A DNA stretch of 64,000 nucleotides from Vicia villosa (GCF_029867415.1 NC_081185.1:125153174-125217173), one strand, 5' to 3'; shown: positions 45,616-59,022, counted from the first letter of the stretch. Notes: generated from the letters alone by a model not told the origin. Made by a program: numbers and translations.

Positions 45616-47600
45616 TTGAGTGGTAGATCTAGTAATCTTCGGTGTCACTATGACTTTATGAGTTCGATATTTAATCCCTTCGAGAAAGAGATCAGTGTTT
45701 TATGGGAAAAAGATCGATGATTTGAATCTTTAGTGAAGAGACGAAGTTTTTTTTTGTAAAAAGGTGATAGGAATGAATATTTGATCCCTAAATTCAGCGG
45801 CGTTGTTCTGTTCAGGAACTAGAAATAGGTGATGAATTGATGAAATAGAGCTCAAATGCGATAGATCAATGTTTTGATATGGTGGAGAAGGGGTGGACAA
45901 GGTTATCACTCCAATGTTCAAATGAGTGAATAAATGAAAAATAATTTTAGAGAGGGAATTGATTAAATAACTAAAATGACACAATCTGATCTTTATATAG
46001 TATGGATATTAAATACCTGAAATGACATACAGCTCTTAAATCACTTTAAGTTCACAAAAGTGAAATCATCCATAAACTCTTAATAAATACTACGATTTAC
46101 TTTTCAAGTTATTAAATATGAGGCATAAACTGTATGGCCCATACGCAACAAACTTCTACCTTACCTAGCTGACAATTCAAATTTCCTTAAAGATACTAAA
46201 ATTCGTTTGGTGTATATACACATACCTTCTTTTAGAAAATACTTCAATTGTCTAGTTATAGTTAAGTAGCTGCAGCTAAGTATAATTGCTTGTAGTTAGA
46301 ATTTGCCAACTCTGAGTTAGGCCTAAGACAATAACTTATCATAAATTTAACAAATTAATTCTAACCATCAAATTATTTCCATTTAATGATTAAAATCTTT
46401 TTGAAAACAAATTTTTGTCACTTTTTGGTTTAGAAAAAAGAGACCTGAAAAGTGAAAACTGACCCATCAAACAATTAATTTCGACCGTAAATAGCAGCAG
46501 AAAGAGTTTTGGAATCTTTCGTAAAATCATGGCCATAGGCGTGTAAACACATATGAATGTAATTTTCAAAGTAAACAAAAAACAACCACGTGATCGATGA
46601 ATTTTTTTCTTTCTAAAGTTTTTATTCAATTGATGAGGACTTGTCTGCCACCTTATCCTTATTTTACCTTCAAAAAATCCCTGTGGACCTCAGTTTGACT
46701 CCTTATCAACTTTTCGCGTTTGAAAAAAGTGCTTATAGTATGGCGGTGCATCGCAAAAAAACAAAAATTTGGAGTATGGGTTCAATCCAAAGTTACAACT
46801 ATTCATGCAATCTTATAATTTCATGTCAAATTATCAAATACTAGTAGTTATTTTTGGACTTTTTTTGTATTTTGTCGGTGCAATAGGATGTTAACAGTAA
46901 TATATTAACAAAGAATAAAATTAATTTGATCATACAAAAATATCATATCAAAAATGTTAAATTGACAACTAATAAAAAATTAGATTGATTATTTTTGCAT
47001 TAAAATATTTTTAGTTTGATGTTTTGAAAATCAAACTAAAAATTTTAATTTTATTTTATTTTCAAATTTAACTTATATTATTTTTAATGTATTTTTTATT
47101 CATAATTCAATTTAGTCTTACAATTATCGTATATATTTGGAAAAACAATTTAAAATGGATATACTATTACATATTTAAATGAAGAAAAAACATTGCGTCG
47201 GAATGGTTCCGCAAAATTTGTGCAAGTTTGAAGTTTGGTGTTTGGTGTCAGAATGACTTGTATTATGCTTTCTCAAAAATAGAATCGACTCACGAGTTGA
47301 ACTCTCTGCTTTGCAATAATCTATAGGCTTTTTAAGCTAGTCAAGTTCGTTTCATGCTCGAAACAAAATTTTACTATTTTTCTCAATTTCAACAATTTTT
47401 GTTTTATTTTTTCATAATCTCCACAATTTTTGTTTTATTAATTTTTTTAATTATGTTTTTTTTTTTATTTACACGGTTGAAAATGGTTGTCAGGATTATT
47501 TTTTAATATAATAAAATTTAGTATTTTTTTTATCTGGTGAACCCCAGAGTTTATCTGACAGATTTTTGCGCTTGCAATCCTTTGTTCTCATTCTAGGTTT
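45616..47600. other. AT-rich sequence, nothing recognised
   Basis: No coding or repeat feature can be supported. A microsatellite-poor AT-rich tract lies at about 46850-47130. Confidence 0.4.
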
Positions 47601-47689
47601 AGTGCTTGTTAATCCCTAGTGTTTTTATTGCGTCAGGTGGCATCAAAACAGGTTTCTCTTGTTTCTTTTTGTAGGTTGATCAACCATGA

Positions 47690-48075
47690 GAGATCAAGCG
47701 ATGACAAAACAAATCTTGAGGAAAACATGGCGGCTTTTAACGCGACTCTCACTACTTTGATTGAACTAATGGCAAATTTAGCAAATCGGGTGAACAACGC
47801 CAACAACAACGGGAATCACCGAAGAGACATGTGAGGATAACAGGTTAGGGTTATGCGGAGTGGAAACAATCATCGTGTTGTTATTGTTAAAATTTCAAGT
47901 TCTAAAGAAGAAGAATCGCACGAGAAAGAGGTGGTTGATCATTAGAATCGACATAACCATGATTATTGAGTGAATATTGATATTCCATTATTCTATAGAA
48001 TGATAGGAGTGAAGGAGTTTCTGAATTGACATATCGACATCGAGAGGTTCTTCGAAGCTATGGTCATCTCTGAGA
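47690..48075 (+). pseudogene. Ty3/gypsy gag fragment, degenerate
   Basis: After SSDDKTNLEENMAAFNATLT in frame, later frames read IDIPLFYRMIGVKEFLN then DIERFFEAMVI, matching the PxFxGxxxVEEFLDWxxxVERFFEVM region of chromovirus gag. Stops break it. A 20-base direct repeat GAACTTGGGTAGGTAGAGGA follows (48079-48098 and 48148-48167). Confidence 0.65.
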
Positions 48076-48184
48076 ATAGAACTTGGGTAGGTAGAGGATT
48101 GGTGAATAATGAAAAAATTAACAAAATTAAAAGAAAAAGAATTGATTGAACTTGGGTAGGTAGAGGAATTTTATTTTTATTGTT

Positions 48185-48285
48185 TTATTTCACACAAAAA
48201 AATCTGCAATAGATCGAACCTGGGGGTAAAGCTTAACATTTTTCATAGATTACCACTCACTAGGCAGTTACAAAAGCTCCCTAAT
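48185..48285 (-). mobile_element. Possible tRNA-derived SINE head
   Basis: Minus strand has a B-box-like CAGGTTCGATC (48222-48212) preceded about 33 bases upstream by TGCCTAGTGAGTGG (48267-48254), a weak A-box. No 3' tail or TSD identified. Alternative: chance match. Confidence 0.3.
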
Positions 48286-49144
48286 AAGTTTGATATCTTT
48301 ATTCTTTAATATATATTTTACTATGGATAAGAAAATATCTTTAATATATATTTTACTATGAATAAGAAAATATCTCAATACACCCCTAAATATTCTTAAG
48401 TATCTAACACAATTCTATTTATGTTCTCTGCTTTTGGGAGATACACATCAAAAACTTTTTTTTTAGTTAAATTGACAAAACTTCAAAATAATTCAACATT
48501 TCGTAAATACACCTCAGAAACAAACTAAATTTTGATAAAAAAAATGATTTCTGGTGTATATCTCCAAAAATATGAAATATTTTTACAAGCATACCTAAAA
48601 AACTCAAGGGTTAAGGTAATATACTCTCAACATAAATACTAGCGAGCACTATTCAAAGTCAAACAATAGTTTTTATAATCCTCACAAATTAATTTTTATT
48701 AACATTCATATTACGTATATCTAATTCTGACTTGGAAAAAATTGTAAAACATAACAATTTTTTTCTTGTAGTGTCTAATATTTTTAAATTATCATAAAAT
48801 AAAATTAAAAATAAATATAATGTCTTTATAAATATGAAAATAGTATATTCTAAAATTTAAACAATAATGATAGTTTTTCAATTAATTACATCAAAGTTAA
48901 AGTTGGAAATAAAAACTGAAAAAATATATATTTAGAAAAAATAAGCTACAAATAATATTTTTCCTTTTATATATTGTTATTGAGAATTAATATCTTGAAT
49001 TTAAAATTTTTTAGTTTCTAAATTTAAATATTAAATTAAAAATTATTATTCAAATTATTTTATATAAATTTATTTAAAAATATGTCATTTAATATTAAAT
49101 TACTATTAATCGTAATAAATTTGATATAATAAATTTATTCAAAA
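48286..49144. other. AT-rich spacer
   Basis: Very AT-rich; a short direct repeat TTTAATATATATTTTACTATG at about 48306 and 48340 is the only structure seen. Confidence 0.4.
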
Positions 49145-49147
49145 TTA

Positions 49148-49443
49148 ATTGTGTTTGGATAAGCGGAGAACATAATTGGTTCTAACATAATTGAGTTTGG
49201 TAGAATTGATTTATGTTTGAATACATTTATGTAAAAGTGAACTGAATAATAAATTTCAGTGTAAAAATCACTCAATCAATTCTGGAGGTAGAAGCTACAA
49301 GTTCTAGCTTCAAGTAGAATCAATTCTGAAGCCAGAATCAATTCTACTTTTGATAAAACAAACACCTCAAAATCACCCAGAATCAATTCCACACCTCTAG
49401 AATTGATTGTGGATCTTCTCTTCCAAAAGACAATCCAAACATG
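49148..49443. mobile_element. Tourist-like MITE, copy 3 (opposite orientation)
   Basis: 296 bp, from ATTGTGTTTGGAT to CAATCCAAACATG, with TTA on both sides (49145-49147, 49444-49446). Interior AGAATTGATTCT-type words and the CACTTTTAC block are inverted relative to copies 1 and 2. The Stowaway element starts right at its edge. Confidence 0.75.
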
Positions 49444-49446
49444 TTA

Positions 49447-49687
49447 CTCTCTCCGTCCCATAATGAGTGACTCGACACACCATTTCACACAGATTAAAAA
49501 AAGTGTAAAAAAATAAGAGAGATAATGCAATTTTTACTATAGTACTCTTAATATGTATTGGAAATTGTGAAATTTTTATTAACTAGAGGGTAGAATTGAA
49601 AAAAAATGTATTGGAAATTAAAATGTGTCATTTATTTTGTGACATCATTTTATTTCAAATAAATCATTAATTGTGGGACGGAAAGAG
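49447..49687. mobile_element. Stowaway MITE
   Basis: 241 bp from CTCTCTCCGTCCCATAATGA to TTGTGGGACGGAAAGAG, flanked by TA (49445-49446 and 49688-49689). These are the standard Tc1/mariner-derived Stowaway ends. Confidence 0.88.
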
Positions 49688-49689
49688 TA

Positions 49690-50890
49690 ATAATTAAATA
49701 AAGATGGTTGGCAAACAAGCATCTCCCTTTTGTTTAAATGTGTCCCACAATAACCAACAAAACAACACAACGTGATGGAGCGAAATAGTTGAGTGTGCGA
49801 AACTAAAATTTTAATTTGTTCCGCAAAAAATTAAGGTGAGACCGGAAAGCCCTACGAACAAAGTATCTTTTGAGCCTAAAAATAAAAAGTTTAATATTAA
49901 TGTCCGCACATGCAAAATCTCCGGAAAAAAAAAGGACGGGCAGAGGGAACACGTTAGAAGGAGTAGATCTAAACCGTTGACATATTCGATAGGTCGGATA
50001 GTTATTTTCTATTACACAAGAAATAATCATGAATTTTGACGATTATTGTATAATCATGATAATACTAAATGTAAACTCACAATCTAAGAATTTTCTTCCA
50101 AAATAACCAATTTTTCAACCCTTAATATCAATATACCCATCTTTTCTATCATACTTTCTAATAGTCATGTTTCAACAAAAAATTTAGACGAAATAGACTC
50201 TCACAAATTATTGGCACCTCCTTATAATTTTTTTAGTAATAATACATATGAGTTTTCCTGTAAATTTAACGTTACCTACGAATTTGCCTTCAAAATATTT
50301 TTCATTCATAAGCAATGTCAAATCTATAAGAAAATTTGCAAAAACATAAATAAAATTAAAAATATATAAATACAAAGTGTCAATTCAATTGAAACCTCTG
50401 TCTAAATATAAGATGTGCGCTAATAACTTTTAAGTGTCTATTTAGTAATTTTTTTTAAAACATAAATATATTGAAAAATAGGCATATTGATACAGCAAGT
50501 GATTAGGTATAGGCAGCAAAGAGATTAGGCATAGGCAGGTACATATGGACCAAACCCTACTACTGATGATCCAATCGAACAGCAAACCAAGTGCTGTATA
50601 TAGGAATAAAATCAATCAATAATAAGAGACCCAATCCTATACTGTTCATTCATTGATGTATGGCTAACCTAAGAGATTAGAACAAGTCCATCATCCAGCT
50701 GTTTATTGGTGAGTAAGGTGTAAATATCAAGTCTAATGTGTCAGGTTGCTGTTGTACATAAATAAATAATGCATCTTGCACCATTCACTCACCTCTCAGA
50801 TACGCACGCATATTCATTCCTTATCTCCTCTATATATCAAATCACACACTCTATCTAGCACCTGCTTTCCCTTCCACATCAGCCACACAT
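49690..50890. other. Unrecognised intergenic sequence
   Basis: No feature recognised; several short low-complexity open frames only. Confidence 0.4.
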
Positions 50891-50897
50891 ATATTTT

Positions 50898-51070
50898 TTC
50901 ATTAACTATTACTCCCTCTTGTCACATATATTTTTTCATTAACTATTACTCCCTCCGGTCTCATTGTACATTGAATATATAAAGTATTTGAATAATATTT
51001 TGTCCAAATACATTATTTATTGAATGTATTTAAAAAGAGAATATTTTCTTATAAATGAGACCGAAGGTAG
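50898..51070. mobile_element. Small Stowaway MITE with duplicated left edge
   Basis: Element 50949-51070 runs from CTCCCTCCGGTCTCATT to AATGAGACCGAAGGTAG, between TA dinucleotides. Immediately left, TTTTTTCATTAACTATTACT plus CCCTC occurs twice in a row (about 50895-50924 and 50932-50956), a tandem duplication that includes the element's edge. Confidence 0.75.
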
Positions 51071-51399
51071 TATTACTATTCATTTTCATATTGTTGTTAT
51101 TTTTTAATATTATTTTTAAACTTATCTACTTAGTTAAGAAAATGTTAAATAAAATATTGTGGTCAAATTTATCGAGTTGAGTTTTTATTTATTTAATAAA
51201 ACTAATAAGTGTATAAGTAAAATTAAAATAAAAACTGTAAAAGTATAAATAAAATATAAGATAAAATTTAAATTGTTAAAAGATTATTTGTTTGATTGTG
51301 TCTTAGTCATAAAATATATAGAAAAACTCGTATTAACCTTTTAGTTCTTTTATGCACCATGTGTGCTTGCAATAATGTCCATATGTTTTCGTAGATATT

Positions 51400-53340
51400 T
51401 CATTGAAGTACCTTTTTTTTACATTTGTGTGAAAATGTTCCGTAGATGTATATACGGAACACGGTGTAGGTACATCTACGAAATGAACTCATAACCAGTA
51501 AATTAGAAAAACAACATTTGCAATGGAAAAATCAATATTCATTGATTAAAATATGCACTACATTGATAATTCTAGCAGAAAATTAAATATTACATATAAG
51601 AAATTACAACAGTCAAAACAATTTCATATGATTCATGCATCATTTGAATGACATCAATGGCGTTTTCCACTTCATCCCACCAACGTTCTGTTTCTCTGGT
51701 CTCAAGTGAGGTCTTTGTTCTAAGCCTCTGAATCCTTCTGATGACTTCGTCAGGTTTGTACTCCCCCGTTAATCAAGACATCAGAGACATTTTTAGTTGG
51801 TCCAAGGAATGGATGTGCCCAAATTTCATATGCATCGGAGGTTTGAGAGGAGAGAAAACAACATGCCCATCCCTTTTGAAAATAATTTGTTCAAGAGCGG
51901 GTCGCTTGGATGATGACCGCATCCATGATATGTTTTCTCGATGGATGTAACACCTACCATCTCAAATAACGGGAGTCGATACTTGTTGGTTTTGTAGGTA
52001 GAATCAAGAAGGAGCACTGTCGGGAAAGTGTTGAACAACTATATCTAATCTGGACGAGTTCAAAAAATATCTCGGACTGTAACCCCATCGTCGCAAGTTC
52101 TGTACAGTGACACGTATTTGTTATTATCCAACATCTTCAATAGTTGTTGCATCTCACTTCTATCTCCCCTAATTGCCTTATTATTGCGGTACCAGATGTT
52201 ATATAGTTGCCTTATATTTGATACGTTGTCGGATTCCTTCCGTTTTAATGTGGCAAGTATTTTTTCGGTTGGACAATATTCAAGGACATGTCATTAATAC
52301 ACGTCTTCTCTTGCAGTTTGAAATGACATACACTAGGATGTCCTTGTAATTTTCCGCACATGTCATGGTTATGCAAACCACAAATAACACTAAATCTCCA
52401 CTTCTGCTAGCTACCATGTAACCACAGATTTTAAATGGACACTCGCATTTTCTAGTATTCGTGTCCTCTCTTTTAAACTTCCTTAGAGGAGGATGGTATT
52501 TCCCGCTTCTTTCGCACAACATTGTAACGAAGCGTTTCTTCTTGCCGTATCATTATTCGATCTTCCTATTACCGCACCAAAACCAAGGTTAGTTGCATTC
52601 CTACAATCCATGTGAGCATGATTTCCCGATCATAAAACTCTTGCTTGTTATTAAAGTCACTGCCGACATCGACCGCCTTTACGACTACCCCTTCAACCTT
52701 CAGTGAAACCTGGATTGAAGAAACTAATTCTCTTGAGATATTATCGGGATGCACCATACCTATTCGTAACCAAAAGCAAAAATAACACCAAATTGCAAGA
52801 CTGGTGCAAAAAAATAACACAGACACCTTCCGTATCTTAAACACCTTCCGTAGATGTACCTACGGGAGCAACTTAACTTTTTGTTTGCAGAAAATTCATG
52901 CATAATGTGGGAAATGCAATGGATAAAGATGACTATTTACCTGAAATTCAGTCTTCTCTTGCTCCGTTTGATTTGTTGCACCAAAAAGTTGGAGCTTTGG
53001 AGTGGAAAATGATACTGATGAAGTAGGTTTTTTAGGATGGTGAGAATGAGTGTTGAAGAAGAAATGTGACAATGGGGGAGTGATCATGTTGGTTCAAACT
53101 ATATCAGATGCTTCCGTAAGTACATCTACGGAATATTCTGGCGCTAAGTCATTCCGCAAATGTACCTACGAAACAATCCCTGAACTGAATTTATTTGTAG
53201 TTTTTGCCAACTTACACTAGTATAAAATACTTCCGTAGATACACCTATGGAAAAAACCAATTTTTTTTTTATAAAAAAGGAGCTTCCGGATATGCATCTA
53301 CAGAAACAGAGGGCGTAATTAGAATTTCTCCAGGTGCCTA
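51400..53340 (-). mobile_element. MULE relic studded with TTCCGTAGATGTACCTACGG palindromes
   Basis: About 1.9 kb containing a minus-strand MULE transposase relic. At least six imperfect palindromes of the TTCCGTAGATGTACCTACGG type occur near 51439-51485 (a pair), 52847, 53110, 53151, 53231 and 53284. No clear terminal inverted repeats or TSD were found, so the exact limits are unknown. Confidence 0.55.
51650..52640 (-). pseudogene. MULE transposase, degenerate
   Basis: Minus-strand reading in order: CERSGKYHPPLRKFKREDTN and KCECPFKICGYMVASRSGD (FAR1-like zinc region, 52522-52430), LYNIWYRNNKAIRGDRSEMQ and LLKMLDNNKYVSLYRTCDDG (about 52220-52090), LFNTFPTVLLLDSTYKTNKY and RLPLFEMVGVTSIEKTY (52038-51930). 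This is the Mutator-like transposase; the D of LLLDSTYKTN is the first catalytic residue. A stop (F*TRPD) and frameshifts after EKTY make it non-functional. Confidence 0.85.
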
Positions 53341-53539
53341 AGAGATCTAAGGGGTGTAATGAGATGTTCTCAAAATATACAGTGAATATTTATAATCAAG
53401 TTAGTTTTAATGGTAAAAATTGTGATTTAATTCTAACTTTTTTTCTTTGATTTTCTTTTGTTACTTGTAATTTGTTTCTTCTTGTTGTAGTTATGTTTAT
53501 GTGGCGCTATATATTTTATTTAAGAAGATCATGACAATC

Positions 53540-53770
53540 AAAAGTGACAACTATTTTTGAAAAGAAAATCGGAGACATTGTTCAAAAAGTTATAAGAACA
53601 TGAATTGGAAATTGAAAGATTGGAGAAGCACGAAAGACGTGATCATAAAGTAAGATCTCATGCCTTAAAAATAAAGTAAAAAATTATGATAGTGATCAAA
53701 AAGAAGAATCTCAATCCGATAATGATGAAGATGATAAAGATGATGCACTATTTTTATATGATATTATTTT
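53540..53770 (+). pseudogene. Copia gag fragment, plus strand (inverted partner)
   Basis: Reads HELEIERLEKHERRDHKVRS and continues into a D/E-rich tail in broken frames. Its sequence is an inverted duplicate of the matching part of the minus-strand relic at about 54060-54260. Confidence 0.65.
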
Positions 53771-53799
53771 AATAAGATTTTTAGGGGTTTAGGGTGTTA

Positions 53800-54870
53800 C
53801 ACTTGTTATTCTTCTTAAGATGAATTTACTTCATTGTCTTGCCATGCCACATATGTCTTTTTTGACCTTCTGTTCATCTTTCCACCGAAATCATTTTTTT
53901 TAAGTGTAGGGAATTCACTTTTGACATGTCCCGATCTTCCACATTCAAAACAAGTAATTTTCTATCTTGAGAATGCGTTAGTTAACTTCTTTCTTTGACC
54001 AATTGTTATTGTCTTTTCTCTTTTCAAGAATTTTGAATTTTTTTTTGAATTGTGCATCATCTTCATCGTCTTTTTCAATATCGGATTGCGATTCTTCTTC
54101 TTGATCACTATCATAATTTTTTATTTTAGTTTTTAAGGTAAGAGATCTTACTTTGTGATTATTTCGTGCTTCTCCAATCTTTCAATTTCCAATTCATGTT
54201 CTTACAACTTTCCAAACAATGTTGTCGATGTCATCTTGGATAAACTTTTCTTTTCAAAAATAGTTGTCACTTTCGGTTGCCATGCTCTTGTTAAAGATCT
54301 AAGAAATTTTTGATTTAATTCATTATTCGTAATAGTTTTTACAAAAACATTCTAGTGATTTGTTAAATGAGTAAACCTCGTTTAAAATCAAGTATCTTTT
54401 CTCCTAGAAGCATCCTGAACATTTCATATTCTTGTGATAAAGTACTCAATTTAACTCTTCTAACTTTATAACACCTTCATGTGTGACTTGCAAGGTATCC
54501 CACATTGCTTTAGCGGTTTGGTAATTTGACACCCTAAAGAATTCATTCTTACAAAGGAAGATGCTAATATGTTTTGGGACTTCGTATCATGAAGAATTTT
54601 CTTATTATCATCATTATTCCATGTATCTTCGGGTTTTGGTTGCCTTACACCATTAACAAGTAAAATTGGAATGTAGGGACCATTTTTGACTAATTCCCAA
54701 GCTTCTACACCTTGTGATTCTATAAATATTTGCACTCTAGTTTTCCAAAAATCATAATGTTCACCATTAAAGCATGTAGGTCTAGTTACGCTGCCACCAT
54801 CTCGTAAGAACAGTTTTGCGGAAGATATTTTAACCCAAATCTATGAGAAAGTTACCTAACTCTTACTTTA
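53800..54870 (-). pseudogene. Copia gag (UBN2 type) relic
   Basis: Minus-strand frame 54735-54466 reads MQIFIESQGVEAWELVKNGP, then NGVRQPKPEDTWNNDDNKKI, then SLGCQITKPLKQCG. This is the UBN2 gag domain of copia elements. Further down are LSTLSQEYEMFRMLLGEK (about 54450-54400) and a decayed CCHC knuckle region (about 53960-53900, VLNVEDRDMSKVNSL). A primer-binding-like TTGGCATTAAAG follows a GTTACA at 54889-54865. Confidence 0.8.
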
Positions 54871-54883
54871 ATGCCAATTGTAA

Positions 54884-56340
54884 CTATGAGATGCAAACTA
54901 AGGAGGGGGCGTGTGAATTAAGGTGGCCCAATTTTTCTCATTTTTGTGCAAAAATTCTTAACTTGTTATTTCTCCGGTATAAAATGTAGAAAATAAAAGT
55001 GCATATAAATAAAGGACACAAGGCAACTATACTAGTTCCCCTTTTCAACCAAGGGTACATCTAGTCCCTTCACACCTTTAAAATATTTTCCACTAAGTTT
55101 ATATCCTTGTACAAGTCTCACGCCACGACTTCTTTTAAACCTTTTAAAGCATACACATACATCAAACCTATGGTGAACTTCGAATCACCCAAATTCAAAG
55201 GACATTTTTTCATAGAACACCAAACACTATGGTGGACTTTGAATCAACCCAATTCAAAGAACCTTTTTCACAATCATCAAATACTATGATGATTATCACA
55301 AAAACTAGAAATTACACCACTTTTTATTTACAAACACCTTTCACCAACACACTATCTTGAAAAGCAATATATACACTTCGTAAAAAAAATGAATAACATT
55401 GTTTTTTGAATTGATTCCAAGATGATATATCTTCCCTTTCTCAATATTACAATTCAATCATATAATCCTTTTGTGCACAAAATGTCTGAACAAAACTCTT
55501 TGAATGATATAAAAGTTATACAGAAAGTTTCATTGTTTAAGTTGTATGAACACTTGAAAACTTATTTTAAGTATATGAAATTAAATGTATGAAAGAGGTG
55601 TTTGAAAATCTGATGCATAGAGCCTTAAATACACCCTAATAAACCTCTAAGATCATATGCATATGTTTGTAGCATTTCCACGAATGTTTGTAAAGGTTTG
55701 GAATGGTAATGGTTCGTGAAAAGACACATTTTTATAGTGTGTAACCGGTTACGCAAAAGGTGTAACCGATTACCACTCTAGCAACGTTCATATTTTTCAA
55801 ACAGAACAAACATGTAACCGGTTACACAAAAACAAGAAAAATATGGTTGTTCTGAAAGTGTGATTATGGAGGGTTTAGATGCCATAGTTAATGAAAATGA
55901 CGTTTTTAAAAAAATATGACACATAAGCAACTGTTAACCGATTATCCTTTTCATGTAACTTATTACTGCTATTGAAAAAAAAACATCTTTTTCATGTCAA
56001 TGCTTAAATGGTTTAGATGCATGATGGTTTGGAAACTTTAGAAATGAAAATGTATGAAATCATCTAAGCATCTAAAGTGATATAACATGAACTATAATGA
56101 ACCTTTTAAACTTGATCATTTAGCTTGACTATTAGCCTGATTAGATTCATCATAGTTCAACACTTTTCCATCAATATTTCTTCTTTGATCACCATTTTCT
56201 TTATCAATCTTGATCATGATCATATATCTTGATTTAAGCTTCAAAATAGGCAAGCATTCATCAAGAGACTTTTTAAGCATGTTCTTCTTTGATAGTCTTC
56301 ATCAATCTTTGTCTTCATCAAAACTATATTTGATAAAGGG
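54884..56340 (-). mobile_element. Probable 5' LTR and leader of the copia relic
   Basis: Lies directly upstream (minus strand) of the gag relic and its decayed primer site. It contains AACCGGTTAC words (near 55744 and 55812) and long stretches with no frame. The outer LTR end is not identifiable. Confidence 0.4.
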
Positions 56341-57208
56341 TGAGTATATTCTTCAAAACAAAAAACATATCATCACACTCAATCCACTCAATAAGACACA
56401 TTATACCAACCCATTACAACAACAAACTCCTTATACCCCAACCCCTTAAACAAAGTACTACTACCAACAATCACAACAACAAACCTCACTTCTGCCACCC
56501 CTATAATACACTTCAATTCGCCAACTTAACTTCAATTACTCAAACCCCCAACCATAATAACAAACCTTTAACACTTCATTCTCTCAGCACACTCCAACAT
56601 TAAATCCTAAAAACTTTTATTTCCCTCCAATTGAATAAACTATACCAATCACCTTCACACAATCAACACTTTTGGTAAATTAATTTAACTTCACGGACGA
56701 TTAGCTTATCAATTTTCCAAATATTAGCATTGATTAATTAGATGGTATGTATATATTGGGAAACACATCACATCAAAACCAAGATCTATCTTCTGACTCT
56801 ACTTCATCTTCCCCATGACCGCAACCTGAAGAATTATGAAAAGGAAAACGTAAACAAAAATGTACCAAATGTGAAACAGATAGTCATTTTAATCTATAAT
56901 TTGTATTTCATATGTAAATATAAATTCGATACATTTTTGTCTGCCAATGGATGGCATGGGGTATCAAAAAGTGGAGATATTTGTCGGTCACCCTCACACT
57001 TAAACCTGGCACCTCCACAAAAAAATTCGGTAGTACAAATGAAAAATTTGGTATGAATTGAAAAATTCAGTAGTATATTTAAAAAGTTTGGTATGTATTT
57101 ATACCGTTTTTTTTTAAATTACCGATTTTTTTAAAAACACCATTATGTACCAAAAGTTTTGCAAAACTTTGAAAAATTCATCTGTTTTTAAAAAAGCTCG
57201 TGCAATTA
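56341..57208. other. Unrecognised sequence, partly AC-rich
   Basis: An A/C-rich tract (about 56360-56640: ACAACAACAAACTCC, ACCCCAACCCC words) then unassigned sequence. Repeated AAAATTCGGTAGTA/AAAATTCAGTAGTA words occur near 57025-57075. Confidence 0.4.
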
Positions 57209-58956
57209 CTGGATGTAATACGGTGAACTGACTTTTATAATCGAAATGTGCGGTAAAGCAAGAGTCGCCACCGACTTTTATTTTATCCAAACAAGTTAGA
57301 AAGGCTAAAAGAAACAGGAAAAACCTTTTAAATAAAATAGGGTTCGGGGGGTAATTATGCCAAGGGAAGGTGTAAGGCACCCTTTGCATCCATGGTTTTC
57401 CATGGGCTCTTAATTGCTTTGCTCTTTGTTTGAGAAGAAGTATAGAAGAAAAAGAATAGGGACTTTAGCTCGTAAATGAGCGTATCCCTTTTGAAGAATT
57501 ATGAGAAAGAATATAACGAAGGTTTAGAGCAAGGCAAAGCAATTAGGGGCAATTACCTTAAAGTTTTAAAAATGAGATTCTTTTAGCCTTTCAGAGTGAA
57601 AGGGTCTATCCTTGCCATAAGAGGGCATGAAGCCTTTCGTTTGGAGGTTGAAGGGTCATCGCGTTATCATTCGCCACAAGACTGACCCATGCCATAGAGA
57701 GGCAGGTAGTCTAAGGGAAGGATCAGAATAGCCTTTTTCGTAGGCAGCCAGAGGATACCTCAGCCTTTTCGTAGGCAACTTCCGAGGGTCGAGATCATGT
57801 ATATCGAAGGCAGCATCATTAGGGACCATGATCTTAATCGAGGCAACATGGCTGAGGTATCCTCGTATTCGAGGGACTGGCTATTCTGCAAAAAATACAC
57901 AAGGCAACAGGCAACAGGCAACAGAGAGATTACCCCAAAAGTGTGCGTGGGTGCAACAATCACGTGATTATATTCAGAAAATTATCTTATAATTAATTAT
58001 TTAAATTGATTTAAGGCTTGCACTCCCTAAGATTACTAACCACACAATAATATAAACAATAATAATGGGGAAGGGAAATTGTAACCAGCGGAGGAGAGGG
58101 GAATTGAAACCAGCGGGATATAATTAAAACAAAAGGTTTAACACAAGTAATAATTGAGGACAGGGTTTAGGGTCACCAATGTTCGTAGCTTTGGCAATTG
58201 ACAAACCCTGAAGATTGGAAAATAGAAAGCAAATAATAGAGTGAGTGTATTATCAATTCAGCCATAAACAGGGTTAACCCTAATCAATAAAAGTAAAAAT
58301 ACGAGAAAGGGAAAGAATACTTAGCTTTAATTGACGAAGGTTGATAGGCAAAGGTTTGCCTCGAGGCTTAAGCATTGACCCTGACCATCAGAGAATTGGC
58401 AAAGAAAAAGGAAAGGAATGAATGTAGGAGAAATTCTATATGCGAGGAGATTAAACCCTAATTAAACAAAATAAAAGGTAAATAATATTAATAAAAAGGT
58501 TTAGAACTCAGCTTCATTCTTTTGATGTGGCGCATAGTCGGAAGGCATTTGAGAAATAACCCTGAAAAGAATACACAAGAAAAAACAATATTTTCAGTGT
58601 ATGGCAAATCCTCGCAAACCCTAACTCGGGCGTAAATTGAATAAAATAACACAATCGATTTAATTAATTATTGGTTTCGCAACCTAATTAATTAAATCGA
58701 AGAGAGAAAATAAGATCAGGCAAAAATATTTTTTATGAATTTTTGGATGAAATTAGAACAAATATGAATTATGAAAGAGGTTTAAATAAATTGTTTAAAA
58801 ATGAATAAATAAAATATGTTAAGTATTATAAATGAAATAAATAATGTAAAAGAAAACAGATAAATAAGTATATTATAAAAAGGTATTATTAATATTATTA
58901 TTATTATTATAAAAGTTTTTTTTTTTAGAAGAAAACTAATTAAAAAAAACAAGTAA

Positions 58957-58961
<5 letters not shown>

Positions 58962-59015
<54 letters not shown>
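58962..59015. repeat. (TA)n microsatellite
   Basis: About 54 bases of AT dinucleotide within the Ogre-type LTR; absent from the other copy at the equivalent place. Confidence 0.95.
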
Positions 59016-59022
<7 letters not shown>

